DNA of 64,000 nucleotides. Origin: Chamaecrista fasciculata (lineage: Eukaryota; Streptophyta; Magnoliopsida; Fabales; Fabaceae). The position numbers were made by a program, and so were the translations under genes. The stretch lies in the NCBI GenBank assembly GCA_003254925.1, contig QANZ01038451.1, positions 72,825-136,824 on the forward strand, in the 5' to 3' direction. Each line of letters opens with the position of its first letter. The first letter of the stretch is position 1. The notes under the pieces were generated by a model that saw only the letters and a list, made by a program, of their open reading frames with translations, did no database searches and was not told the origin of the DNA. Below, in pieces: positions 50,345 to 62,518 of this stretch.

Positions 50345-53300
50345 ATGGCGGAAACCCTGTTGATTGAATCAGAAACTATGAATCCATCGGATTCTCGTTC
50401 TGATCATTCGAATGGGCCGGCGTTGTTCCATCGGAGAATTGAGTTCCTTCCGGCGAAGAAGCCCTTCAGAGGCTTTAAAAATGTGGGTAGTGATTTTAAG
50501 CTCGAGACTCTGAACCCCGGCACCTCCTCTGAATCTCGACGACCTGGTTCAGCTCCTGGTGGAAAGAAGCACGATGCTTCCGAATTCGCTGATTATGGTT
50601 TGGATCCGGAGCTCAGTTTCGGGATTACCGTTCGAAGAATTGTGAGTCGATCATTGCCATTTCATTGATATTCATTTCCTTCAGTTTCTTTTTTATTGGT
50701 TCTTGTCAATTGAACTGATTAAAGCTGGAAATGTGACAAGACTCTTCATTTAATTTAACCGTTTGGATTTGGTGTAACGTACCTCTCTTTCCCTTTATTC
50801 ATGTCAGGCAGCAGATAGCAGCTTCTCTCAGTAAGCTGCCGGATAGTGATACTTAATTGATTATTTCTTATACTCTGTTATAATACGAGCTACTTTCTTC
50901 TTGAGTGTTCCAAGCGCTCTTTGTTCAACTGACTATTTCCATTTGTCTCATGTGTATAAGTTTATTGAATTAAAGAAATTCAGACCATTTCGGTTTTGGT
51001 TCCTGGGCTTCCTTACACTTTGGCTTGGTGTTTATTTTATTCAAATGTTCTGGAATTTTATTTCCGAGGCTGTTCTTGGGCTTATTTACTCTTTCTTCAA
51101 GTTTGGTGAAAATTTCTTTTCTTTTAAAGACTGCTCTGTTGTATGGTGGCCGATGATGCTGTTTTGCTTTTATTTTCTTTTCTTTCAATGTATATAAACA
51201 CCATTCTTTGTTTTTCCCCCGCCCACTGTCTTCTGGTTTTAAAGGTCATGCAGTATATTTGACATCTTGCGGGTTTCTTTTACAAATTAAAATGTTCTCT
51301 CGTATATATAAAGGATAATACCTCCCTCCTCTGCAATTAATTGTTTTTTTTTTGTTTAGTACATTGACAACATCTTTCCAATGGAAACTTCTCTTTTGCT
51401 TATCATAGCTCTGTTTATTAGATTTGGTCATTTGGACAATGTTACGTCAAGTGGATTGTGAGTGCTGCATATTTGATTTAATACTGCTAGTTCCTTCTTC
51501 TTCTTTTTTTCCTTAAAGCTTTTTGTCGTTTCATTAAATTTTCCTCAATACTAGATTAATTTTAAATGCTATTATTAAGTTCTTTTTGTGGCTTTTGGTT
51601 TGTTTTATTCCTCTGGGTGAAGACTGGGCATGTTATAAATTATGCTGTAAGTTATATGTGGGCTCAATTTCACGGTTAGTATTAATCATTTTTCAGGGAG
51701 CTGGCTTGCGAAATCTTGGAAATACTTGTTTCCTCAATTCAGTATTGCAGTGTTTGACGTATACAGAGCCCCTAGCTGCATACCTGCAAAGTGGAAAGCA
51801 TAAAAGTTCTTGTGAGCATCTCTATGCTTCATTTTCCATCCTCTTTTATGACACTTGCTTCAGCAGATTATGTTTATGAAGATATTGCATTTGTATTTCA
51901 CTCTTCATATGGGGTGCTTAGCATTGTTAGTTAAGAGAATATGGTTATCTTTTGAATTGGTCTACCTTTACTTAGCTGATGCAAATGAAGTTTGCATGAG
52001 TACAAGTGTGTGAAGAAATTTTTTGTTACATTTAGTTTCTAATTACATTTTATGATCAATGTAGGCCATGTTGCTGGATTTTGCGCTCTGTGTGCAATAC
52101 AGAATCACGTCAGCCGTGCATTGCAATCAACTGGGAGAATATTATCCCCAGAGGATCTGGTTATGAATCTACGGTGTATCCTTGTGTTCAACGGCTAATT
52201 TTATGAATCAACAGCCTGAAAAGAAAGCTTCTCATTTCTTTTTGATTTTTGTTTGATTCTTCAAATGCTCTGTTTCCCACACTTTTTAGTGAACCTAATG
52301 CTTGAGCCAAGGAGAAACTTAGCACAAGGATTATTTTTGTTGTGCATTGTTGACTGCTCTTGGCATTGGCACCCCATAAATGGGAGAGCATGAAGTAAAG
52401 ATTGTCTGTAGCCCTTAGAGCAGCTAACTGTAGCTACGTACTGATACTCTCATGCAGTTTGGTCCACTTGTAACCTATAATAGTCAAGCTGCTGGTAGGA
52501 TGATTAATAGAAGCGTGGCTTTTTTGTTAGAAGCACACCTTATGGCATGATATATCTGAGTATCTGACAAATAGTAACACTAACACTTACAGGAGAGCAG
52601 ATAGTAATGACCTTGATATCAAACTTTTTTTACCAAAATTTAAACTTAAATTTAGAAGCTGTGTGGCAATAAATAAACATTTGTGGTGATCTCTTACTAA
52701 AACTTCAAAATCTCACATGTGAACACAGCAGGAGTTAAAAATATCTATACCAAGGAGTTGGCTTAGAGAATATGGTTCTGTGTGTCTTGCTAGAATTCAT
52801 ATATTAAATCATGATGTTTTGGCTTTGTTGTGCCTAGTTTTTAAAGGTTTATCTTGGTTTAATTTGTTCAAATTTTTTAAATGGGAGAAGAACGAGAATA
52901 AAGTAAGAGCAATAAGATGACAAATACTTTGTGATGAAATGTTATGATAGCATGATAGTTAACATGCCATCATACAAGATATCAGATAAGTTGTATTGCT
53001 CAAAGCCTTTTGTTTTCTGAACTTTTTTATTCCTAATAAAAAAACAGCCATTTAAGGTCAAGGGGTTAAGCAAAATTTCATTTACTTTTGTGGTGAGGCT
53101 GGCATGATATGTGTAACAAGACTCCATCCCCGTGATTTTTTTAGCTGAGGCATTATCTAGCCTTTTAGATAAATGTTAGTATTTGTTTCTTTATTTTATT
53201 TATAGTAATATCCTCTTTGATTATATTAGAATTTGTACTTCCTGACAATGAGATAGGCATATCACGGAATTTCCGAAATGCGAGACAGGAGGATGCACAT

Positions 53301-56300
53301 GAGTATATGGTGAACTTACTTGAATCAATGCATAAATGCTGCCTGCCCTCTGGAGTGCCAAGTGAATCCCCCAGTGCTTATGAGAAGAGTTTGGTGCATA
53401 AGATCTTTGGTGGTCGTCTTCGCAGTCAGGTATCCCTTTGTTTCTTCCCATTGGATTTCTGAGAAAAATGTGATTAAGTATTGTGGTTTGAAAGTGGTTT
53501 CTAGTTTATGTGTATCATTGAACCAGGGAATCCTTCCCATTGGATTTCTGAGAAAAATGTGATTAAGTATTGTGGTTTGAAAGTGGTTTCTAGTTTATGT
53601 GTATCATTGAACCAGGGAATCTATGCTATTTGTGTTTTTTGGAACGGACAATTTTGTTAATTGATTAGTCTTTCAGTAGGAAATGATTTTTGGCTTCATT
53701 TTCAGGTGAAATGCCAGCAATGTTCATATTGCTCCAACAAGTCTGATCCATTCTTAGATTTAAGTCTTGAAATATTCAAGGCTGATTCATTGCATAAAGC
53801 ACTTTCGAATTTCACGGCTGCAGAGTGGTTAGATGGAGGGGAAAGGCAGTACCAATGTCAACGTTGCAAGCAGAAAGTTAAGGCTCTGAAACAGCTTACC
53901 ATTCATAAGGCACCATATGTACTGACCATCCATCTAAAGCGGTTCCATGCCCATGATCCTGGACAAAAGATTAAGAAGAAAGTTCAGTTTGGCTGTGCAC
54001 TGGACTTGAAACCTTTTGTCAGTGGTTCCTATGTAAGCAATTTTTTTCATAGATATAAGCTGTATCATTTTCTATACATATGCCTTTATGCTGTTATTGC
54101 AATTTCTAAATAATAGATATTATTAAAAAATAATGGCCTAACTATGCTCAAATGACATTTTGCTTATTGTTTCAAATGTCAGGCAGTGTTTCACTGCCTT
54201 CTATTTGTGTTTGTAACTTTGGCCTTGTCATACTTTTTAACATCAATATTTTTTATTTAGCAGGAAGGAGATTTGAAATACTCTCTTTATGGGGTTCTGG
54301 TTCATTCTGGTAGTAGCACTCATTCTGGTCACTATTACTGCTATGTCCGCACAGCAAATAACATGTGGTACACCCTTGATGACAATCGGGTACTGAACAA
54401 TCTTTGTATCCAATTCTCCATTTCTTGTGTTTTGCTGTATAGAATTCTTGGCCCCTGATTTTGGCAAATATCATTGTACTGAGAAAAACAGCCAGTGAAA
54501 GGGGAACTTAGATTAGCATCTTTTATCCATACGCCATTCATAACAGTAGCTACTATATGTTTTTCATTCTGTTACTTTAAAGTTCATTCAATGAAAATAA
54601 CCTGTGAGCATGAGGTTGTTGGTGGCTATCTTTGTCTACAAAGTGTTGCATATTAGTTGGGTGTTCATTCTTAGAATTGGATAAGATCTCTTGCATTTAC
54701 TCATGAGATTCTTGAAGATTATAATGCTACAAAAACAGTCTACACATGTTTTGAACTTTTGTTTTCATGATTGCACTTTGGATGAATATTTACTTGTGGG
54801 CTACTTACTTGATGCAACAGGTAAGCCATGTCAGTGAGCGGGAAGTTTTAAATCAGCAGGCTTATATGTTATTTTATGTTCGTGACAGAAAAAACCCTGT
54901 TCCAAAGAAACCTATTGACGTAGCCCAGAAGGAGAATACGAAATTGAGTGTAAATGCAAGTAGAGCTTCTGCAACTTTGAACCAAGCATTGAAGAAAGAA
55001 GGGATTCTAAATTCTCAAGCTGAAAATTTATTCAGTGGTACATCCTCCACTGCTCAGAAAAATACATTAAATATTGATCTTTCAAGGGCTTCCTTAACGA
55101 AGGATGGACCAATCCAGCAAAGAAATAGCCCAGTCATATTGGAAAATAGCTTGATGCAAAGTAAAGAATCTGTATCTGAACCTTCTTCACAGAAGATCTC
55201 ATCAGAAGTGCTCTCTGTTGGTAACTCAGGACTGGAATGCTTGTTGCCAATTGGTCAACATGTAAAAGACTGTAGTCACCCTCATAATCTGAAAACTTTA
55301 GTTGCTCCGGCTGCAAACGAAATAAGTAAATGCAATGATAATGGACATCCAAAAGAGCATGTGAAAGATACACTCTCCATGGCTCCATCTGTCAGTGACC
55401 CTAAAAAAGTTACAGCTCAAACTGTTATGGATGAAACCTCTCAGAAGGTAGATGTCATTTAAGAGGCCAATATACTATATTGTTTTTTTGTTTGAGTTGG
55501 TGCTTTGAAATTTTGTTAGTTGCTGATCTGTGATTCCACTCATCATGTAGAATAATTCTGTCACAAGAGTTGATGTTTCTACTCTAGGACAGTCAAGCGG
55601 GTTAACATCGAAGAGCACTGATTTTAAGACTTCTCTAATTCAACCAAGCAACATTGGCAGTCAGGTTTGTATATTTTCCCATTTGATTTCATTTGCTTTT
55701 GAATCTACGTTTTTGGTGTCTTGACCCTCATCTTTTCTTTAGGCTGGAGATTCTGCAACTGGTTCAGTGTGTGATAAAGCAGGTGATCAAGTGTTTGAAA
55801 AGGATGCCAGTTATCAAGCATTGGTTCTTGATAAGTCAGTGAGAAGATCAATGGATGTCAAGGATATCAACCACAAGCAGTTCAGAAAGTCAAGAAAGAA
55901 GCTTTTGAAGTATCATACTTTGGGCATGCATGTTGGATCAAACTTCCTTGTCATGGCATCCTTAGGCCTGCGGAAGAAAAAGAAACACAAAAAAATGAAA
56001 CACCAGAAGTTGGTTGTAAAGAGTCTAAATAAAGAGAAGTTGGATGAACATTTCTCATCATCAGATATGGGGCCTTCAACATCTGGCCAAATTCCCTTGG
56101 GGTCAGTTCGTGTTGAGAGTAGGGGAACCAAATCACCTTATAAAAAAGGTGCTGATCACCTGACTTCTATGAACTCAGTTGGTGAGTCTCAGATGGAAAC
56201 TACAGCCAATGGAGAATTTAGAAAGAGAATTGATCAGAAGTCTGCTGTCCTTGCCACTACTAAACAGGTAGAAAAGATCTTTGCCAGTTCAGTTGCAAAG

Positions 56301-56926
56301 CAATGTGATGCTAGACAGCTCGATAGACTCCTTAACCCTGGTCTAGAGGGTAAGTTTGTATTTATACATCTCTCATGGTTCCTGACTAGCATATCTCATA
56401 AATAAATGGTAGTCTGTTGATATTTTATGTGACTGTGCTTTGTTTGGGTACAGTTGCACGTTGGGATGATGTAGAATTGCCTCCATCTCAATTAAGGGAG
56501 ACAAAGAATGATGAGATCATGAGGATTGGATATGTTGGGGATGAATGGTAAGTCTGGTTCTGGTTTGTTTTATGTTTAAGCAAAGATGACATGACAAATA
56601 ACATATAGATCTTAATTTTGATTAAACACACTGAGTTATTGTGTACATTTAACTATGTAAACATTATTGTTAAAAAAAAAAACTATGTAAACAGGAATGG
56701 CTGTTAAATGTACGCGGATGACATAATTATAAGTTTATTTCTTGTTTTAAAATTTTACAGGGATGAAGAGTATGATAGGGGGAAGAGAAAGAAGTTAAGG
56801 GGCTTTAAGCATAGCTTTGGTGGCCCAAATCCTTTCCAAGAAATTGCTTCCCAGAAATCTCAGTCTAAAAAGGCAAAGTTGGACAAATGTAGCGCTGGCT
56901 CAGGGAACCCACCATTCAGGATATGA
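50345..56926 (+). CDS. UBP23: Ubiquitin-specific protease, UBP23-like, 11 exons
   Basis: Cysteine protease that removes ubiquitin. Exons: 50345-50641, 51697-51811, 52065-52175, 53257-53429, 53706-54032, 54264-54389, 54821-55447, 55551-55664, 55743-56349, 56454-56547, 56761-56926; total 2757 nt, 918 aa, frame closed. The Cys box [18 protein letters not shown] has catalytic Cys110. The His box [20 protein letters not shown] has His364, followed by WYTLDDN. Two CxxC pairs (CQQC-SYC near 237 and CQRC near 290) form the usual zinc ribbon. The C-terminal half is Ser-rich and poorly conserved, with a basic [10 protein letters not shown] stretch that may direct it to the nucleus or nucleolus. Intron 3 looks U12-type, exon 6 has a tandem CAG acceptor and exon 7 begins GTAAG. 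The closest remembered relative is UBP23 (At5g57990). Confidence 0.93.
53444..53621. repeat. Perfect 89-bp tandem duplication in UBP intron 4
   Basis: The unit from CTTCCCATTGGATTTCTG to GAACCAGGGAATC appears at 53444-53532 and again at 53533-53621 with no difference that I can see. It lies inside intron 4, 15 bp after the donor, and does not change either splice site. Confidence 0.9.
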
Positions 56927-58500
56927 TGTGAGAACTAATTCCCTTTTCTTGTCTGTGGATTCCTGATGAAAATTAGTAATTTGCGAGCTGAAATTGTTGT
57001 AATGAGAGGAGCACTTATTCTTTTTCATGGTTCATAGCTGTGTTTTCCTGGCATCAATTTGCCTTTGGGGGCAGAGGGTTGGGTTCACTACATGCATGTA
57101 GGCCGTTTCTCATTTCAGAAAACTGTTAGCTGCATGATGTTCTTGAAGAGAAATGAAACCTTGTATTTCTGATTTAGCTACGTGTAAGTGGCTTATAAAT
57201 TTTGTTCGTCACTTTAAACTTTTCCTTCAAACGTAATTCCACTGTTTTATGTGTATCCTTGATGTACTGGACTTAATTTATGTGTATTTGGGCTATGTAC
57301 TTGAAGATAATATATAACCTATGAATTATTTTATGTATTCTGATTCAACATGCGTCTTCTAATTAAACATTTAATTTAACTGATAAAAGTCAATCCAAAA
57401 AAACAAAATTAACTGAAAAGAAAAATGCGTTACAATTTCATCTGCAGCAACAAATTAAATGGAAGAGTTGATTAAATACCATTTATACTTTTATGATTGG
57501 GCTGCACAAGGTTTCATGCCCTAATACTAGTGCTGAACATGAGAAGATTGATAATAATAATAATTTACAATTTCATGATACAACAAAATCTTGAACTAAT
57601 TGATAGATTAACTGATTGACAAGTAACAAAAATGTCCTGTGGGTCTTAAACTATGACTTATTCTGGTTTTTCTTCGCGAATTTACTAAGCAGCCCTTAGG
57701 AATTACCTCTGCCCTAATAAACAAGAATAAGCTATTTAAATATGAAATATTTATTAATTATATATTTATAATGATATCATTTTACAAGTTTTGAGATAGA
57801 TTATGAATATAATAATACTTCTAATTAAAATCACATTCTTAATACTACTATAAATACTCAATAAACATTTTCCAAAAATATATGGTCTTTTCACAAATTT
57901 CGAACATTGATATATGATTTAAAATTATAATTTCAATTGATAAAGTTGTCTAATAATTAAAAATAATAAAAATAATTTCGATATATTTTTTTAAATATAT
58001 GTATGTGTGTATATGTATGTTTGTATGCATGATGATGAAAATAAAAAGTGGAGTTGTTATGATTGTAAACAATAACTATGTCGTGGGTTGATTTCATGTT
58101 ACTCCTTAACCCCTCATCCCTCAATCAATGCAAATCATTTTGACACTTTTCTTTTCAATGTGGGTTCAAGGCATGCTTCTCTTTCTCTCTCTTTCTTTAT
58201 TCATTAGTACAAATTAACCAAAAGTTCTTCAAACAAAAATTACGTCTCAATTATATATATATATATATATATATATAGCTAGATAAACAAGTAAATTTTT
58301 AAATTGAATAATTCAAACTTTATTTCTTAAAATTTAGTTTCTTGATTATAAATTCTTACAATATTATCATTTCTGTCTAAAATTTAACACTAAATTTAAT
58401 AATTTATTCATTTGGGTTTTATTTGTTTACTTATAATTGTTAACTTACTCATTATAAATCATGCCGAGGTAAATAAAAGGGAGATCAGAGCTAGCGATAA
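56927..58500. other. UBP 3' side and spacer
   Basis: The first 300-400 bp are likely 3' untranslated sequence. Then A+T-rich spacer with an AT microsatellite at about 58253-58276. No gene was recognised. Confidence 0.5.
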
Positions 58501-61380
58501 CTTCTGAAATCACAAGAATGCTATAAATATTTTTAATGATTAAATACAATACATTATACGTGACTAATTTGAATTATCCACTTTACTATTTAATCAGTTC
58601 CCAAAAAAAAAAACTTATTTCAATCTTGGTAAATAAATGATATCAGTTAAATGTAAATTTATAAGTTTGGATGTAAATCTAATTAAGAAAATTCATGTAT
58701 ATGTATATATATAGAAATATTTAATTGTATATATATTTCTTCATTATTATTATTTTTTAACAACTCTGGTTTACCTATAAAATTTTCAAGATTTATTTCT
58801 GTAATGGACCCTTTTCTTTCACTGTCATGACTCATAAGCCAAGTTGGCATGTGCAAATTCATAATACTATCTATATATATACATACTGCTTGCAACTTGT
58901 ATATGAAGATTTGTGATTGTTATTTGAATACAAATGCATGCACACAATATTTATGAATCATAGTTTATCTTTAACCATTATTATCAATCCATGATCAAGC
59001 AACATGTAAAGATTCAAAGATTATTAATTGTGGACCACAAAAATTCATACAAGAGCGTAAGATAAACTGTAATGACTGTATGTCCTCAGTGATCAAAACT
59101 ATTGATGTAATTGATTATGTTTAACAATACAGACATGAGAAAACAGGTTTAGGTTTTAAAAGTTTTTTTTTCAATAAAATCATAGCACCCATGGATTTTT
59201 TTTTCTTCAAAATGTAATATTTATGTGATTGACTTGTACGAATAAATTCATTCATATATTTTATTTTTATTAAAAAAATTTCATGATAAACACTGAATAA
59301 ATTCATGGTTGAAATGAAAACCCGTCTTGAAATTTGTCAGAACTGTCATGAACAACTTATTGGTATTTCATATTTGGTGAATTTTCAAAATATACAGGTA
59401 TATATGAACAATAAAGTCAAAATGTGAAGAAACCAGAACGATACATTAAATTTTATAAATAAATGAAAACAAATCCCGTTAATCAAATTATATATTAAAT
59501 GAATCCAAATGTCCTCACCTAAGTCAGGGATTTTTAACTAGTTAATACCTTAGTCCTTAAGATGTGAAAAAAATAAATAAATTAAGTAAAATCATAAGAA
59601 GCAACCAAATAACGTAACCATTATTAAATTGCCAGCACTGCAATAGAAACTCTTAACGTCACAACAATTAATGCGACTTTGAAAAGCAGATATATATAGT
59701 TGCGTTTTTGAAGTGAAATTATTCTTTCTTAAATCAAGAAAATGGTGCATGGAGCAAAGTGATGAGACTTGATTGAGAGGGTCCACACACACTTGCTTAG
59801 ATTCTTGATTAGTGTCATTATCCCTAAGACTTCCACTGTTAATAATGACAACCCCTTTTCATTAATTCAATACTATTCTAATTAATATTTTAAAAAAGAC
59901 AATATTTTCTGTTTTGAGACTGAGGTTTTATTTTTATTTGTTAAGTTATAAATTTTGTATAGTAATAGAAGTACATTCTGTATAAATGTTTAAAGAAAAA
60001 CTGAAGTATAAAAGTTTCATTTCTTAATAATATTTAGATTTTACTAGGAAAAGTGGAGCATTCAAACCCTTCATTTCAAAAGTTGATCTAAGTAACAAGT
60101 AACCTGATATTATTTAAGTAAAGTCTTAAGTTAAAAATGTTGTATGTATAATTACAAGTAAAGTTATTTTTTTTTTTTTTTGATGAAACAAGTAAAGTTA
60201 GTTGAAGATATTGTAAGCATAATTATCTTCATGGGGGAGATTCTCTCTCCCAATCAAATGCACGTAAATTGAAATTTTTTTCTTTCTTAATTATTGTCTA
60301 AATATTTCCAGTCTAACAAGTTAAGAATTAATTTTTTGTGAATTTGAGCAAAACTTAAAAGATGGAGACAATAAAAAAAAAAAACTTCATTATTTAGTCT
60401 CTATCTCTCTTCTCTCTGTCATCACATTTATTTATATAAAAAAATAGAAAAGAATAAAATGAGAAGAAAAATAGACTAAAGTAATATTATTATAGTATTA
60501 TTCATTTTATTAAGCCCATCAATCAAGGAGAGAAACACAAAGGTCCCCGTAGAGAATTGTTTGTTTAATGTTTTCAAGTCAACAGAATATGCAGTTTTTT
60601 TGTTTGGGTGCTAAAATATGCAGTTTTCTACCAACAATTCCAGCTAATCCATTGAAATTTGACTGCACTATTATTGTTTGTGTCTGTCTCTTTGTTTTAC
60701 TATTATTACTTTAAATATAAGTATATAACACAGACAAAGAGCACAGAATAGTTCTATTCTTCCTGATATCTTTTATAACTAGCTCAAGTTTTTTTTAATG
60801 TCTCATTACATTTTCTTTTAATATTGAAAATAGTATAATTTTCTTTTATACTATTTTTTTAATGTCTCATTACATTTTCTCACAATATTAAAAATAGTAT
60901 AATTTTCTTTTATACTATTTTTAATATTATTATCAATATTTTTCCTGTCATTTAGCCCAAAACTTGTTTGTTTTCCCTATTATCAGAGATAGCTAGAAAA
61001 TGAAGAAAACATCCCCCAATAAAACTTATGCATGGCATTTAATAGTGCAGTACGAAATCTAAAGTAGCTGTTGAAATTTCATTAATTGTCATCTATTTAT
61101 GATCAGTTCTTTTGTTAATGTGAAGTTCTGAATCTTTTTCTTTAAACCCCAACAGGAAATAGGGTTTTTGTTAACTTAATTGGAAAATATCTAATTATAT
61201 ATGGAAGTTTAAATAGATAATTGTGGGTATATAAATAAAAGTTAAGCATGAAGGTCAATTAGGTAGAGGACAAAAATTCATATGCTAAAAAAGGTAATTA
61301 CTGAGAAGGTCTTCTGGTTATTAACGAGTTAGGACATATACCAAAAAAAAAAATATTCTGACAACAATATTTGTAAAGAA
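58501..61380. other. Intergenic, no gene; one local tandem repeat
   Basis: A+T-rich spacer. A 70-75-bp unit containing AATGTCTCATTACATTTTCT and AAAATAGTATAATTTTCTTT is doubled at about 60794-60925. No coding pattern, RNA gene or transposon end was recognised. Confidence 0.5.
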
Positions 61381-61384
61381 TAAA

Positions 61385-61545
61385 AATACCTCAAACATAA
61401 GTGAAAAATGTTTGTTCATGTTCAACACTTTGGACTAAACTGAAATATTTTTTCAATATTTAGAATTAATTTGAATATTTTGAAAGATAAAGGACTAAAA
61501 TGAATATTAAGACATATATTTAGGACCAAAATGACCTTTTAACAT
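61385..61545. mobile_element. Remnant related to the 47990 element
   Basis: Carries TTTAGAATTAATTTGAATAT, GGACTAAAATGAATATTAAG and TTAGGACCAAAATGACCTTT, closely matching the right end of the 47990-48524 element. The left end is not visible. Probably a decayed or truncated copy. Confidence 0.45.
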
Positions 61546-62447
61546 AATATTTTTCATAGACTAAAGAGTAAAAAGTATACATTTTAATTTTCTAAAGATG
61601 GAATTGTAAAAAATTTTTAGAGACCAAATTATTAAGGTAAAAGTATTAATTTCATTCTTAAATTTTATACTAACTATCAATTTCGTCCTCGATGTTTCAC
61701 ATTTTAGTTAATTTTATTGGAGACAAAATTGACTATCGGTGTAACTGTAAGTTGAAGACGAAATTAATACTTTTGTCTATTAATTAATTTAGTTAATTTA
61801 CTGAAGATTAATGTCACAAAACCATTTAATGCTTTAAGCAGTACCATAATCAACAGTTAGCAATAAACGAGCTTTTTCATTTTGATTTGAAAAAGAAGTT
61901 GCATTCCATTCCCTAGAAATGATACACACTCAAAGGTGGAATCATTGAATTCCCACCTGCAAAACTTTCATAAATTCACCAACCACATCCTCAACGACAT
62001 TTCAATTTCAATTCAATTCCTTCTCTTTCATTTATGATCCTCAAATCCACACACTCATCTTCTCTCCTTATATGACTATGAACTTGTCTTTGTCTGCAAA
62101 TCATGCCTTTAAGGTCTATCCCCAATAAAAATCTTTTTCCTTCTTTGTTCCTTCTCTTTTGAAAATTCAACCCCATCCTAAATTCTCGGCAACACAAGCA
62201 AGCAACCAAGCCATGCTCTACAGCTTCTCGTGGCAGTACCTTTTTGTTTCTTTCATTTATTCACTTTTGTTGCCTTCTCAGAATCTTCAACACCAGACAA
62301 GGCTTCCTCACATTCTCTCTTTTAAGCTCACGACTCTTTGTTCCTCACTTAATATCTTTGTTTAGCTGCTGTCTCCTTTCACTCTCTATACTCTATCCCT
62401 CTAGTGTTGCTCAGTAATTTTCACTGCTATTGGGTTCATTCATTGCC
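61546..62447. promoter_or_regulatory. Upstream region of the LRR receptor kinase
   Basis: No other gene. From about 61970 the sequence becomes C- and T-rich, as in plant promoters and leaders. Several short upstream ATGs occur in the presumed leader; only the last is listed separately. Confidence 0.4.
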
Positions 62448-62486
62448 ATGGCTCTCATGGTGATGCTGATTCTTCTGAAGTTGTGA
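62448..62486 (+). CDS. Upstream small ORF before the LRR kinase
   Basis: ATG at 62448 opens a 12-codon frame (MALMVMLILLKL) that stops at 62486, 32 bp before the main ATG at 62519. It contains three ATG codons. If the leader includes it, it could lower translation of the receptor. No mRNA data are available, so this is a candidate only. Confidence 0.3.
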   Translation: MALMVMLILLKL

Positions 62487-62518
62487 GAAGTGCGTGTGGT
62501 TTCTAAATCGTTTCCTCG

